Positions 10,555 to 22,707 of a stretch of DNA of 64,000 nucleotides are shown in pieces. The notes under the pieces were generated by a model, which was not told the origin of the DNA, ran no database searches, and saw only the letters and a program-made list of their open reading frames with translations. This stretch comes from Aurifilum marmelostoma (taxonomy: Eukaryota; Ascomycota; Sordariomycetes; Diaporthales; Cryphonectriaceae), in the NCBI GenBank assembly GCA_027559495.1, contig JAMXSV010000003.1:3720001-3784000 (forward strand), in the 5' to 3' direction. Numbering within the stretch: the stretch's first letter is position 1; each line of letters starts with the position of its first letter. The translations under genes were made by a program, and so were the position numbers.

Positions 10555-13123
10555 ATGGACGGACTGTTCGTAGCAGCGACCGCCGCGGCGCTCGCGGAGG
10601 CCGACCGGACCACTACCATCGCCAATGGCTTCGTTAGGGACGTCGCGCCCGCACAGGAGGACCTGGAGCCTGTGCTCCTCGAACTTTTCGCTCTGAGTGG
10701 TCTGCTCACTCAGATTCGGGCCATCGCCGTCCCCGCTGAGCTGCAGTCCTCAGTCGCGTGGGTCGTTCGGAGCTGCTCTGACATATGCAAGCGCTTTGAT
10801 GCAGTGCTGTCCGAGTGCGGGACGGGCCCGCACCGTAGTCGGCGCTGGGCCCTCTCGGATGCGCCTGTGGAAGTTCGTGAGCTGAAGATGGCGCTGGAGG
10901 CGTGTAGGCGGACGGTCGGCATAGTGGTCAAGGCCACGGAATCGTGAGTCGATCTTGAGGCGGGCTGAAGGCCCCCCCTCCCTTGGTGGAGGCGCGTATG
11001 AATGGAAATGTGGGGTTGGAGTAATTGCTGACATTTTCGCGCCCAGAGGATCCATGGAACAGGCAGATACTGAGCTGGAACAGCTGAGGCGGGAGCTGAT
11101 GCCGGACATGTCACGTCTAGACGCGTTGCTCGTCAGCTGCCTCGACGCGGTAGAGGGCTACCTAGTCCCTGGCCAGCGTACCTCGACTTACTCCAGTGAA
11201 GATGCACCTTCGCCCAAAAGCACCTCAACCACACCTTCTGTTCAAGATGCGATGAAGTCTTTTAGGCACTCGTCTTCCATACGCAGTTTCGACCAGCGAC
11301 ATTCAGACCCTGATGCTATGGCACAACGGTCCGAAGAGAAAATCACATTCGAGGCCGCGCTCCATCTGCCTCTCCGACCTCTCGAGACGATCAAGGACGA
11401 AGACGTCTCACGCAAGCCTGGGCCTCACGTGAGTCCACTGCCGCCACGGCTGAATACCAACAGGAGCACACGAGGCTCGATACAGCGCCCAGCTCCCATC
11501 TACAGCCTCTTCCCACCGGCCTCCCCTCCACCGACGAAATCCTTGCCGCCAATACCTCCAGTGAGGTCACCACTGAGGCCGAGCCCTCCAGGGCCGTCCA
11601 GCTCGCCTCGCATTCCTCATAACCCACCCAAGACACGGTCTAGCGTATCGTCAGATGTCACTCAAGACTCCAAGTACTCTTCACTGAGCTCGATACCCAC
11701 ACGCCTCTCAGCGTCATCCCAGGGCTCATATCTGACACCAGCTCCTCGATCGAGCTCATATTCCCACCCGCCTGCAGCAGCAGCAGTACCGAGACCCGCC
11801 ACGGCTCCTGAGGAGATCTCACCAGTCTTTGATATCATCCCTCTTCGCCAACTAGAGACGAAAGACAAGGAGGCCTCCAACGGCGGCGTCTATGCCGTCG
11901 ACACGTCGCACACATCAACCATCCTCGCCAGCCGCCATGGCAAATTTCATGTCAAATTTTGGGACCTGCCCTCCTGCACCCACATATCCACCATCAAGGT
12001 CCCCTTTTACGTGCAGGCCCAGGCACGGTCCCGCGAGTTCTTCATCCGCTCTCACACTATTCTCTCAGAAACTCTCAACCTTGCCGCCATCGCCACGAAC
12101 TTTGGCCAGACTCTCGAGATCTGGGATTGGGCCAAGCGCAAGAAGCTCCAGACAATCGGCGAGGCCTACCGCTGGGCCTCTGCCAGAGGTGATATGTACG
12201 AGTCACAGTGTCACCCACTGGCTGCCTACCTCGAGGACGAGGACGCCATCAAGCTCTACCCAGCAGCCGCGGCGTCGTCCTCGAAGAAGCCCTTCGACAA
12301 GGCCCGCACAATCGAGTTGCGCAAAGCAGGGCTGCCGCACACCCCTAAGCTCCCCGAACTGGCATACTCGGCAACTGGACCCCTTCTCGTCGCCGCCGCC
12401 GGCCCCCGACCGCCCCGCCCGGGCGCCCCGCCGCCAGCCCATGCCGCCCTACTAATGGCATGGCAGCTCGACGGCGATGCTCCGATCCACAAACCCTACC
12501 GCTACCACGAGCCACGCAGCCATCCAGAGCTGCAGAACTCTCTTCCGCTTCTTCTTGCGACATATGGTAGCTTTTCAGTGTCAATATGGGAGGCCGCCAA
12601 GTTCCGCACGATTGGAAAGCCGGGCATGTGGCAGGTCGAGCCTGTCTGCGTGACCGAGCGCATCGTGCTTGTGTGGGACTTTGGAGGTACCCAGGACAAG
12701 ACACGCGTGTATCATATTCCAGCCGTGCGGGCCTGTATCTCTCCCGACTGTAGATTTGTGGCGTACTGTGACCCTGGCGGCCCGGACAGCGGTGACGGAG
12801 CGCTGGTGGTGCTCGATGCCATTAGAGGCGGCAGAGAGCTATGGCGGCTGGATGGCGTGGGCGGCAGGACCGACGAGGTCAGCTCACGAAGCAGCCACAT
12901 CAGCGGCAGGTCGTTCGAGACAAGGCGGAGCGCACGTTCGTCAAACAAGTCAGATGCATGTTCTGTGACTGTGGGCGGCGGCGGGCTGGAGCTGTTGGCA
13001 GCAGATCTGGGCAAGGTGACGGAACTGGCGTTTTCAGGCGATGGTAACAAATTGTTTGTGGGCGATGTGGATGGTGGAGTTTCTGTGTATGAGATTCGGG
13101 AAGGGATTGGTATGGCTGTCTGA
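10555..13123 (+). CDS. STAND-type N-terminal domain plus beta-propeller protein
   Basis: Two exons, 10555-10943 and 11047-13123 (donor GTGAGT, acceptor CCCAG, phase 2), giving 821 aa. Residues 1-129 form an Ala/Leu-rich helical domain with the pattern of the fungal N-terminal domain found on STAND/NLR-like proteins (the ELFALSGLLTQI and VRSCSDICKRFDAVL segments). A Ser/Pro-rich, probably disordered linker follows (about residues 180-420). The C-terminal ~400 residues read as WD40-like blades: KFHVKFWDL, TLEIWDWAKR, SFSVSIWEAAK, VTELAFSGDGNKLFVGDVDGGVSVYE. No P-loop or NACHT/NB-ARC motif is present between them, unlike canonical STAND proteins. A signalling or scaffold role is likely; no enzymatic motif is visible. 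The linker is proline-rich with possible SH3 ligands. Confidence 0.75.
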
Positions 13124-13482
13124 ACGGAATGGAATAGGATACCCAGGTAATTCGCAATGTACAGAGATCATATCCACAACTGTTGGCTGTTCATTTCTTA
13201 TGGCCTGTTTCCAAGCACTGGTGGGTTTGTCATGGTCTCATTCCAACTCGGAACGCTACTTCCCCTCTCAAACTCCAAGCAGCTCGAGCTGCGCCTTCCT
13301 TTCGTGAAAAGTTACAGCATCCCTGAGATGGAAGGCACCATCTAGCCCCCTGGGCTTGTTATTTTTTGGCTCCGACTCAGCGATGATGATCCATGTTTTG
13401 TGTCTCTCTTTCTCGTTCGTCGTCTGCAAAAACATGCTCTCCCAGCCTATCCGCATACCGAGACCTTGAGAGCCAGTTCATA
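13124..13482. other. short intergenic region
   Basis: It holds the 3' flank of the propeller gene and the promoter and leader of the GPI-type protein. TCTCTTTCTCG-type pyrimidine tracts occur at about 13400-13420. No other feature is seen. Confidence 0.5.
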
Positions 13483-14645
13483 ATGCGTCCGTCCCACTAC
13501 CCGCTCGCCACAAGTCTGGCTGTCTCTTGCCTCACAGGCGACGCTTACGCATATAACTTGACAAGCACCCACTGTCACGATGCCGACTCGTACCTTGGCT
13601 GTGCCGAGGCCGCATCTGCCAAAGCTGAGGCTTGCAGCGCCGCTGCTGAGCAGGCTGGAAGCCAGGCAGAGCTCACCGCTTGTGGATGTGTGTACTACAC
13701 CGACAATATGAACTGTTACATGGCATCATGCTGGAACAGGGTTTGTCGTCTCATCATGGCCTTTGAAATATCAAGCGCCAGTGCTGATGAGCATTCGTGA
13801 TGTCCTAGGTTTACGAATGTGAATACCAAGAATACGCCATCCAGTATATCTCTGAATGCGCACTCGACATCAGAACAGCCGGCATACCTTTCTTTCCGTT
13901 TCCAGGTGGTGCTCCAGACTCTTGCTCGTGCAATCTCGGCAATCTCTATTTGGCCATTGACATCAGTCAAACAGAGGGTGCCGTCTGCATGACAGATGTC
14001 CGCAATGCGGCTCTTGGAGATGCAGATACTGACCCTGTCACTACGGAGGACGAAGAGGCGGCTTGTGCTTGTTGTGGTGAAAGTGGTTCTATCTCGGCAT
14101 GCGCATGCCCCTTGACACCTCGCAATTGATAAACGAAGATACTGATCGCAAAAGCTTCCAGATTCTACGATGTCTGCCCCAGCACAAACCCGACCTTTAT
14201 CGGCATCGACGACGTGTTCGCCTCTCTATCTGGTTATGACCAGCCATGGTCCTCCTGTGCTCCTTTCTTGAATGCCTATGCTTGCAACACGGACTTGAAC
14301 TTCACCAGCCCGGCGTACGGTACCTTCTACACCCCAGATAATCTACCAAAGAACGGTACCGCGACACTCGAAAACATTGCGGGGACGGTCTCGGCTCCAC
14401 CGTCTGGGACGGTGTTCTCATATACGAATCACTACGATTCTGCTATATACACCATCACGGCGACCATTGAGAACACAACTGTGGCTTTGACCGGTACGAC
14501 AGGTTCCCCTACAGTTGGCATGCCAACCCAGAACAGTGCTGGATCATTGTCAACAAGTCAAAGTGGTGACAGGGTGGTGGGTCTCAGCGAGGGGTGGTGG
14601 CTGAATGTTCTTTCACTGTGGCTGACTTATGCCATGGTGGTCTAA
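13483..14645 (+). CDS. Cys-rich secreted, probably GPI-anchored protein
   Basis: Proposed exons are 13483-13740, 13809-~14085 and ~14155-14645, about 341 aa. The N-terminal segment (PLATSLAVSCLTGDAYA) is a signal peptide. Exons 1-2 encode a Cys-rich domain (CHDADSYLGC, CSAAAEQAG, CGCVYY, CYMASCW, CEYQEYAIQYISEC, CSCNLGN) containing many regularly spaced cysteines, as in fungal surface or secreted proteins. Exon 3 holds FYDVCP, further cysteines, N-glycosylation sites, a Ser/Thr-rich stalk and a hydrophobic C-terminus (WWLNVLSLWLTYAMVV), the classical GPI-attachment layout. The second intron is uncertain: no GT donor joins in phase with the strong acceptor TTCCAG at 14161, whereas donors at 14077, 14083 or 14086 fit the acceptor AAAAG at 14154. 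The function is unknown; a cell-wall or adhesion role is inferred from architecture alone. Confidence 0.75.
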
Positions 14646-14945
14646 TATGTTGCATTATTAGAGTGTGCTGGTTATCGACAGCCCAGAACCTTATGTAATC
14701 ATAATCCTGTCATACTCTCCCAGCTGTGACAGAGGGGGAGTTTGTTGGGGGTACCAAAAAAGAACCTCCTGTAGGCTGACTTCTATATTCCAAGCTGCAT
14801 CTCCGCTGTTCCCTACCTCCAAGGGCAGGCTGCCCCTAGTTGTTTGGTCATATAGCCTTGATGAATTGCGAAGCTGAAACACCTGAGGTAGAGGAAGCTA
14901 TTAGGACTTTCAGGCCAATTGCTTTCCAATTTAGATGATTGATCG
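14646..14945. other. intergenic, AT-rich
   Basis: No gene is seen between the GPI-type protein and the tRNA-like element. It presumably contains the 3' end of the former. Confidence 0.4.
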
Positions 14946-15029
14946 GGGCCTTTGGTGTAGTAGTATCATGTCCGCTTCGCACTTCAATGTGCATGCAGAA
15001 GGTCACTGGATCAATCCCGGTAATGTCCA
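14946..15029 (+). tRNA. tRNA-Ala(CGC)-like gene with intron, possibly degenerate
   Basis: Cloverleaf read by eye. The acceptor 5' strand is 14946-14952 and the 3' strand 15022-15028, pairing 6 of 7 including a G3-U70 wobble (the tRNA-Ala identity pair); the discriminator is A at 15029. The D-arm GTG...CAT contains a perfect A-box (TGGTGTAGTAG, 14953-14963). The anticodon loop is TTCGCA-T with anticodon CGC and an intron of about 12 nt after position 37. The anticodon stem TCCGC/GCAGA has one C-A mismatch. The T-arm is ACTGG-ATCAATC-CCGGT with one wobble; the T-loop starts ATC instead of TTC, so the B-box is weakened. A TTTTT Pol III terminator follows at 15043-15047. The mismatches mean it may be a pseudogene. 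Confidence 0.6.
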
Positions 15030-15887
15030 GCTTTCTTGTGCATTTTTCCCCCCCTTTTTCTTTTCTTTTGTTGTTCTATTTATTATGCTGTTCACAGAAG
15101 AGCCCTCCATATACTCGACTTGTGCATCGCTATGGGCCTTTGTATATCAGACAAATCATACCACAAAGATATGGGACAATACATCTAGAAGAAGCCAGAG
15201 CACATTCCATGCTTGTCGCAAGTTGAAGGAAGATATAATTTAGTAGAATCAATTTCTATTGACCCATATTATATCTCATCTAAGAGCCTCTTGAACTGCC
15301 TTTGGGTTGTATTGGAGACACTTCCCATTATAGCTCCCCATAATAATATATCGATTGCATCATGCTGGAAAGAAATAATGTTCGAGTTTTTAGAGCCAGT
15401 CGAGTTTGATCAGGTACCTCCAGAATTTGATTATGTCACCATCATTGGCTCACAGCAAAAGATGCATTGCAAAGGAAAGAACAATCCACACAACAGCAAC
15501 TCTGATCTGGGCCACGTGATGTGGAACCAATCAAGAACCTTCGTTCATTGGTATTGGCTGTTGCCACAGCCATAGCTGTCAATTAATTCACACGACAGCT
15601 TCACAAAAGCGGAGCACAACGCCACCGCAGCGACGAGGTCTGCTACATATTTTGAACACCCTGTGCTAACTGCTACTTGCTTGGCTAGGCATCCTATTTT
15701 TCTTTTCCCTTTACATCGTCCCACCATGTCAGTTACCCCCATCGAGTCCTCGTAACAGTCCCAAGACACCAAGACCACATGTGTCTTCACCAGCATTACC
15801 AAGGACTCTAAACCTTCTTGCCTATCCTTTCAAACCACTGTTTTCCCCTTGCTCTTAGCTGAAAATCTTCTGTCGCCTAGGTCAGAA
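15030..15887. other. intergenic, AT-rich, no gene seen
   Basis: The left part (15040-15420) is AT-rich. A Pol III-type T run lies at 15043-15047. The right part, close to the F-box gene, should hold its promoter. No coding character is seen. Confidence 0.45.
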
Positions 15888-17493
15888 ATGGAAGACATCA
15901 GCGAGAACCTTGTAGCTATGGAGCTCAACTCAACCGACCACAATGCCCCTAGTGGGCCGTCTCTGATGGATCTGCCAAATGAGGTCCATCTGAGAATCAT
16001 ACAACACTGCCTCCTCGACGTTCCTCGCAAGCCTAAGCCCGACACCGGGATCCTCGGTCGACACGCTCGTCATGATGACCGAGTCCTCCTCGGCGGGTCC
16101 CTCCGCGACCTTACCAGCGTCAACCGCCACTTTCGTCAGCTCACTGCCCCCATCCTGTTCAAGAGCATCTGCATCGACGACGCCAGCGAGGCCACGCGTG
16201 AGGACAAGCTCAGGGATACACACGAGGCCCTTGTTGGTTTGCGTACCTACGTTTGGCTGCAACACATGGAGAAGTTCACCATATCTCTCGGTCGAACTCC
16301 AAACCCACACAAGCCCTACGCCGGCCAGGACTTCATCGAGCTGCTAAGCTACATGCAGTGGCCCACCACCATGCGCTATGTGCTTGAGACGCAGGACCCA
16401 GCCTACACGGTGCTCAACGACGTGCGACTGCTGCTGCTGAAGTGGCGTCGGTGGGGTATGGACTTTCTAGTCTTCAAGGTCCGTCAGTTAGAGCTCTCTT
16501 GCCCCTGGGGTAGCCATTCCTGGGACTTCCAGTTCCTCACCTGGCCCTACCTCAACACCGAGCGTATCTGGCTTGACTACAACACGCACGACTTGCGGCC
16601 CCAGAGCCTTGCTCTCGAGAAGCTGCGCAACCTCGAGTACGTCATGCATCGTGCTCATCCCACAAGCTTCCTGAAGAGCGGCGTCGAGATGAATCTGTTC
16701 GAGGGTCTCACAGCTGCTGATGGCCGCCGTCCACCCAAGCTACGCCAGCTCTGTCACACCATGCACCAGGTCAGGCACTTTGCGCTGTGCGGCCTGCTCA
16801 AGGGCCCTGTCACCGACATCGCCCCCCCTCATCCGCGACATGCGCTCCCTTGAGCAGCTCGACATCACCGACCAGCAGGCCATCAGCGATGATGAGGTCC
16901 ACGGAAGCAATGAGGACATGCTGCACCCCATATCCGATATCGACTGGGCAATCAAGCACAGCCGCTGTATCGAAAACCACCCCAACAATGTCGACCGTTC
17001 CCAGGCCGCTACCGTCTTCTTCAACATCCTCCCTAAGCTGCAGCGTATCTGTTTCGTCCGCGACCAAATCGGCACTGTTTACCACGCCATCTATGATCAG
17101 ACTACCGGCGCTCTCGAGCGCGTCGAGGTGGGCGAGAAGATCGAGGAGCGCTATCGCTACCTGTGCTACCCCGACCAGTCTCCGGTCTGGCGCTGCGGCT
17201 TTCCCAACCGCCTCAATTACGAGCTTTGGGGCCGCACCCAGAATAATTTTCGGTTCAGAGCTGAGGATGCGTTCTGGCTGAATCCAGCGTACCTGGCCGG
17301 TGACGAGAGCGTCGTTCCGCCCCACCTGCAGTTCGAGGTTGCGCTAAAAGAAGTCTTCGGCACCATGTCGCCTGAGGAGGAGGAGAGGATTGCGAGGCTA
17401 AATGCCAAGTGTAATGATCGCGCCCGCCGAGACGATGAGCGTAAGCGTAATCGCCGTATGGCCCGCAAAGGTAGGGCAGAGACTCGGGAGTAA
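15888..17493 (+). CDS. F-box-like protein, frameshifted at a C7 run
   Basis: Reads from the ATG at 15888 (MEDISENLVAMEL) as one frame to about 16821, and continues in another frame from about 16829 to the stop at 17493. Removing a single C from the C7 run at 16822-16828 joins DIAP to LIRDMRSLEQLDI without a break and gives a 534-aa protein. An F-box-like motif (SLMDLPNEVHLRIIQHCLL) lies at residues ~24-42, followed by a Leu-rich region (LRDLTSVNRHFRQL). The C-terminus is very basic (DDERKRNRRMARKGR), which may act as a nuclear signal. F-box proteins recruit substrates to SCF ubiquitin ligases through Skp1; the substrate here is unknown. No intron can explain a one-base shift. It is either a consensus indel or a recent disruption. 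Confidence 0.75.
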
Positions 17494-17740
17494 AGGCAAG
17501 CTTGGGATGTCCGCATTACGAGCGGACATGGGTGGTGGATAGTTAGTATGTAGGATCTAGGCAATGCGGTCTCAAGAACAATTTGCATCCACAGTATCCC
17601 TATACATAAAGAATTGTGGGAGCTGCTCACGGGGCAAAGACTGAAAAATTGAACAGTGCCACACGGTAGCGCTGCTGAAACCAGGGACCATGGGGAATGA
17701 GGGAATGCAGATTCATCGGCATCATAATTTCATTGAGCGC

Positions 17741-19256
17741 CTAAGCTGAATCCTCGTCGTCCTCCCATCTTTTGAAGTAAACCGTCCTGCGGCCCCCAGG
17801 TGAAGGGGCACCTGACGACGGACTTCCTGCTATCATCTCGATATCCTCGTCACTGCAGCTTCGATAGTGCCACCTTGCCTGTAAGGGCAGCTGAATCGTG
17901 ACCTGCTCAGTAGTATTGTTATTCGAGGGCAGAGACACCTTCCTCGACGCGCACGCGGCACTACCAGCGCCGCCGGCAGCAAAGCCGCCACGCTGTTCCT
18001 TGGCCACACCACTCCACCTGCGCACCCCCGACTGCCTCCTCCAGTAAGAAAGCTTCCTCGAGTCCTGTGCTGACGAGTGAGGGCCGTAGTAGCCCGACGA
18101 CGACGGCGCACGCGTCGTGGAGAAGACGGCGGTGAATTTTCGGAATAATGGCTTGAGCGTGGCCAGGGAGGACGCTGTCAAGGCAGTGCCGACCTCGATT
18201 GTGCTCCATGTCGCCAGCGGGGTGAACCCGTATAGGTAGTCGTCGCGCTGGACGAGTTCTTTGGCGTAAAAGACGCGTACTATGGTCGCGATGGATGCTC
18301 TGCTTGCTGTGTCAGGCACGACATCATAGAAGGAGAAAGAAAATTGACAAGGACAGAAGATCTGTAACAGAATCTGTACTCACACTGATCCGATGGCTAG
18401 AATAATGCAGATAGAGATCTTGGTCCTCTTATCCAGTCTGGCCTTCCACACCACCGTGGCCGGCAAGATGGCCAGCATCCAGTCCGCCACGCAGTTCAGA
18501 CCAGTGGCGATGTAGCTGATGGACGTCGCGGCGACGGAAGGGTTGCACTGCCCGTTGGCGGGCGGGACGGGGCTGTCGCGCAGCCAGACGTACTCGACGG
18601 GCTGGCAGGCGAAGATGGCGATGAAGAAGTAGGCGCCGTAGAAGAGGCCCACGACCACGAGCATGGTCCATATGCTGATGCGCTGCCATTTCTGGTGCGA
18701 CGCTGTTTGGGCGAGGGCTTGCTGTCAGTTCCTTGCACGCGGAAGAAAATGGAGGCATGGTGGGGTTTACGAAGCATACCTGAGCATATGCGGACAAGGA
18801 AAAGGCCGACAATGACTTTCACGAGATAGGACAGGGCAATGTAGATGATGGCGGCGATGAAGCAGTATTTTGTCGCAATGGGACGGGCTAACGGGGCGAC
18901 ATCTGTCTCGTGTTTTCCAAGGCCGTAATTGATACTGATCAACGCTAGAGTGGCGAACGCTATGTAAATCAACTGTCAGAAGCAAAGTGTCAGTGTTAGC
19001 AAGTTGAGATATGCTTCAAGCCATATTAGTTGTTGACTTGTCTGTATTATATGTTGCACTTCTGAAAGAGTCACGAAAGGATGCCAAAAAGAGGAGAGGT
19101 TTCTCATACAAGTGCTAGGATAGCTAAGTAGTCTTCCAGGAAAAAGCGTTTGAGTATAAAGCCCATGGTGTACGAACGAAGAGACACGGTGACGAAGCAG
19201 AGGACCAAGAAGCTGAGGACCACGCCCTCCAGCTGCGGCCCCCGGTTGTCGCTCAT
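17741..19256 (-). CDS. PTH11/Rhodopsin-type 7-TM membrane protein
   Basis: Four exons on the minus strand: 19256-19110, 18972-18780, 18717-18384 and 18302-17741, giving 411 aa. It is a multi-pass protein of the fungal Rhodopsin-domain (SAT4/PTH11-like) family. Hydrophobic helices include LEGVVLSFLVLCFVTVSL, LIYIAFATLALISINYGLG, YCFIAAIIYIALSYLVKVIVGLFLVRI and LVVVGLFYGAYFFIAIFACQPVEYVW, with the family's second-extracellular-loop Cys pair (FACQPVEYVW ... NGQC). A later helix is followed by PLFRKF. The C-terminal tail (about 130 aa) is Ser/Arg-rich and cytosolic. Such proteins are GPCR-like sensors implicated in surface or host sensing in some fungi; the ligand is unknown. The acceptors of exons 3 and 4 both must be AAG, four bases after a CAG (CAGCAAG), to keep frame. 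Confidence 0.85.
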
Positions 19257-22200
19257 TGTGAATGTGCTCACTTGGCTCAGCCTCCGGAGGCGGCGTGTGG
19301 TAGTTTTGAGTGACGCTTGTGGACGTTGAGATTGAGAAACAAATAGATACTAGCTCATAAATAGAAGTGTGTGGTTACTATAAGCATTTATAGCATCTTT
19401 ATAAGATACAAGACCAGATCTTGTTATGTTGAGGAATGCCAGCACCCATACGTCGATCAAGCCTACAGCAGTTGTACATGAACACGACATCGGAACGGGA
19501 GGATTCCCAGCTCTGCACACAAGGTCCGACATATTTGTAAAGAAAAGTAAAAAGTCAAAAAATTGCGGACTTGACTGTGGACACAGCACGCGTACGAGCG
19601 TCTTGATGGAACTCCGAGAGGGGGGTGTTGCACTGCAGGTCGGCAAATGGCCTTATCAACGTGCAGCCACATCTTTTCAGCGTTGCATTGGAAACTTCGA
19701 TGAAAGGCTGGCCCATCCCATATACTGCATATGCCGGCCCCTTGCAGCTGCAAGACATCTCCGTCGACCGCTCGTCCTCGTGGGGGTCAGAGCCCACAGA
19801 CTGCACGGGGGCACACTTTGCACGTACGAAAAGCCCACGGTAGAGACTTGACTCGGACAGAAGGCCTTGTCCATGTGCTCGGCAAGTGCCGAAATTGTGA
19901 ACAAGTCGATCTTCAATGCACACATGCTGAGCCTTGAAACATGACAGGTAATAGAAGCAAAACGTTGCATGGCACCGACAATATTGTTTTTTGTCTCCTC
20001 ATGTCTCAGCCTGGGTAGGTCTTGAGTCTCCTCATGGCCTTGACGTGCGCTGCCCCGACATCCTGAGCGAAAGTGCGGAAATTGCTCTGCAGTCTTGCAT
20101 TTCGCTCATTTCTTTCTCACCAGCCGTCGCTGCTCTTGCAGACTCGAACTAAACGAAGACCCCGAGGAGGACTTCTGAGTAACCGAAACTAGCGCTATCG
20201 TGCATGGCCACGCCGTGAGGTCTTGCGGGTGCATCTTGATAGCTGCCAATTCGGGACACTGAACCGGGCTGGGCCACCTACTTTTGGATGGGGTAGGGAG
20301 GGGTCGTCTTCTCGCCCTGGAGTACCAGCTCCACCCTGCTGAGCCTTGAAGAGCGAGTGCCACCGTTGAAGTCTTTTGCAGGAGGAGTGCATCCACTGAG
20401 GTCGAGACGATGATGTCTCAACGCCTTCGGGGTAGTATTATTCACGCATCGGACTACGACTCTGGCAGACGTGGGGCCGCGCGGGTCCTGTTGTCAGGGG
20501 CGGGAGAGTCGGGTGTCACTGGTCTCGTGGACTGTTCCCTTGGGCGGTTATGGGCTCGTTCTTGACTCGTTATGGATATTAATAGTTGTCCAGCATTGAC
20601 TTTGTTCACATCTAGTTCTTTATTGGTCTTTTGGTCTTTTTGCTTTCCCCTCTTTGCTCATATTTTTCATGTCACTATGATCCCGACGATATTCCCTGTG
20701 AAGTTTCAAATGCCAGGAGCCTCCGCATCCAATGTTTCTAGAGCTGTCTCGCGACTCGGTCTCGCCATCTCAACATCCGACCCCACCTTTTGAAGGTTGT
20801 AGTCAGATGTGGTTGTTTGGACCGCAGGCTGGTCTGCATCGAATGGATCTCAACTACCAGTGGGGGTGATACTACGCATGGTGGTGCCGCATGACGGTGG
20901 AGTGGGGCCTGTCTCCATTGGCCGATGTTGTAGTGGGATCCTTGGCCGAAAAGAAAAGAATACTAAGTAGACATGGGAACGTGAGCATTTCCCGTAGGCT
21001 ACGAGGCGCAGAGAGGCATTCGCCCTCTAGACAAACATATACCGCATAACGTACCAACTAAAATCTTGGAAGTGCGCAGATAGACGATCAGTAGTGCTGA
21101 GAATCAGGTTTTGCCAGGCTCCCTCAACTGCGGTACGGTAGACTCTGAGAAGACGGGTCGGAGAAAAAAAGGAAGAAGGCAGATCAGTGGGGCTGTAGGA
21201 ATCTGGGGGCCCTCCCACAAGAAATGTCAGGTCACTTTAGCAGACGTGTGAGGGCCTCCAGTGATCCATCTCTCAACTAGAGCCCACTGCTGCAATTGCA
21301 AGACGACAGCCGGCAATGCTTATGGCCCACAGCTCGGCCTTAATGACAGAAGCCGACCTAACTCTGCAGATCAATAAGAGCGAATTCGGCATGTTCCTAC
21401 GACAGCAACCTCGGGACCTGGTCAAACACGTACGCAGTAGTGGGAGGGATCCATAATGCAACGTTATTCCAAGAGGACTTCTCCATGTTCACACGGGCGA
21501 AAAGGAGGAAAAATGAGGGGAGAAGAAGGGGAAGGGGGGGATCAGGAGCCAAAATGGATCTGAAACATCTCTTGATCTTGACATTTGTTGAGCCGAGATG
21601 GAACGAAAGAAAGAAACTACTGTTGAATTATGGCTGCACGTTGCACACAGGAAAGGGAAAGGTCGTAACCAAATTGGCTGCACGCCACATAGCTGACTAT
21701 TGGAGTGCTACTGCAAGCACGGGGTTACCCAACGCCAGTTCCGACTTCTGGATGCATCTCGTCAGGTGATCAGTAGTCTCTTGAAGGGTTCTCGTTTTCG
21801 ACCTTTGAGAAGACTGACTGACACTTGGCTGAAAGAATGTAGTACGAGAGTATACCCATATATTATCAAAGTGTAGCGCGGCCCCGACTGACGAGATACC
21901 CCCACGTCGATGCCGACAGCCAGACATCAATTGCCGTGTAAGGTTGATAGTGGAGGGACTTCGCACGCGATGGTACCTGACTATACACTCCGGGCATTGA
22001 GGGCTCCTCGCCCTTGACATTCTTAGTGGGGAGATCCAGATGGAACCGGCAATCAAAGTCTTAGAGGCCAAAACCCCTCTTTTGTACATCCAAGTGGATT
22101 GATGAAACCTCTGACAGACCACCATCGGAAGCGCTAGTAAGTTTCACTCCTATAATTAATCACTCCAGACGATGCATGCCACTGGATGGACTACTGCCCA

Positions 22201-22707
22201 TTGTTTCTCACGCGGCCACGTTGGTAAGAATCTGGATATGCCGGGAGATGCAGTGACCACTCCAACTGCGAAAATCATAGGTACTGTATCACGTACACCG
22301 CTTCTCCCCACGACCTCCTTGATGTTGCCCTTCATGTAGCTTTGCGTCACATACATGTGGCTATCCACAATAGACCACTCCCCGCGCGACGTTCCGAGCG
22401 TCTCGGGGAATCAATTCAGACAAGCCCATCACGATCACACCCTCTCGTCGGCGATCTAATCTCGCCCTTTACCTTTAGTCTGAGCAAACCCAGATCACAG
22501 ATTTCAGAACGTGCCCAATGTTGAGTTGCTCGCTTGCATACATATCCTAGCGGGGATCATCCTCACAACCAGACCAGATTCCGTATAGGCTCTCCATTAA
22601 CTTTGAGATGCTTCCAGTCTGAACACGATTATTGCCTGCGATATTAACAGCCACCAAAGATACCATCCTCTGCCCTGTTCATGCCGGATTTACCAGACCC
22701 CTAGTTG
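19257..22707. other. intergenic (3.4 kb), no gene seen
   Basis: Only short frames without domain content are seen on both strands. The right end holds the 3' flank of the minus-strand membrane protein; the left end holds the promoter of the PTH11-like gene. Confidence 0.5.
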
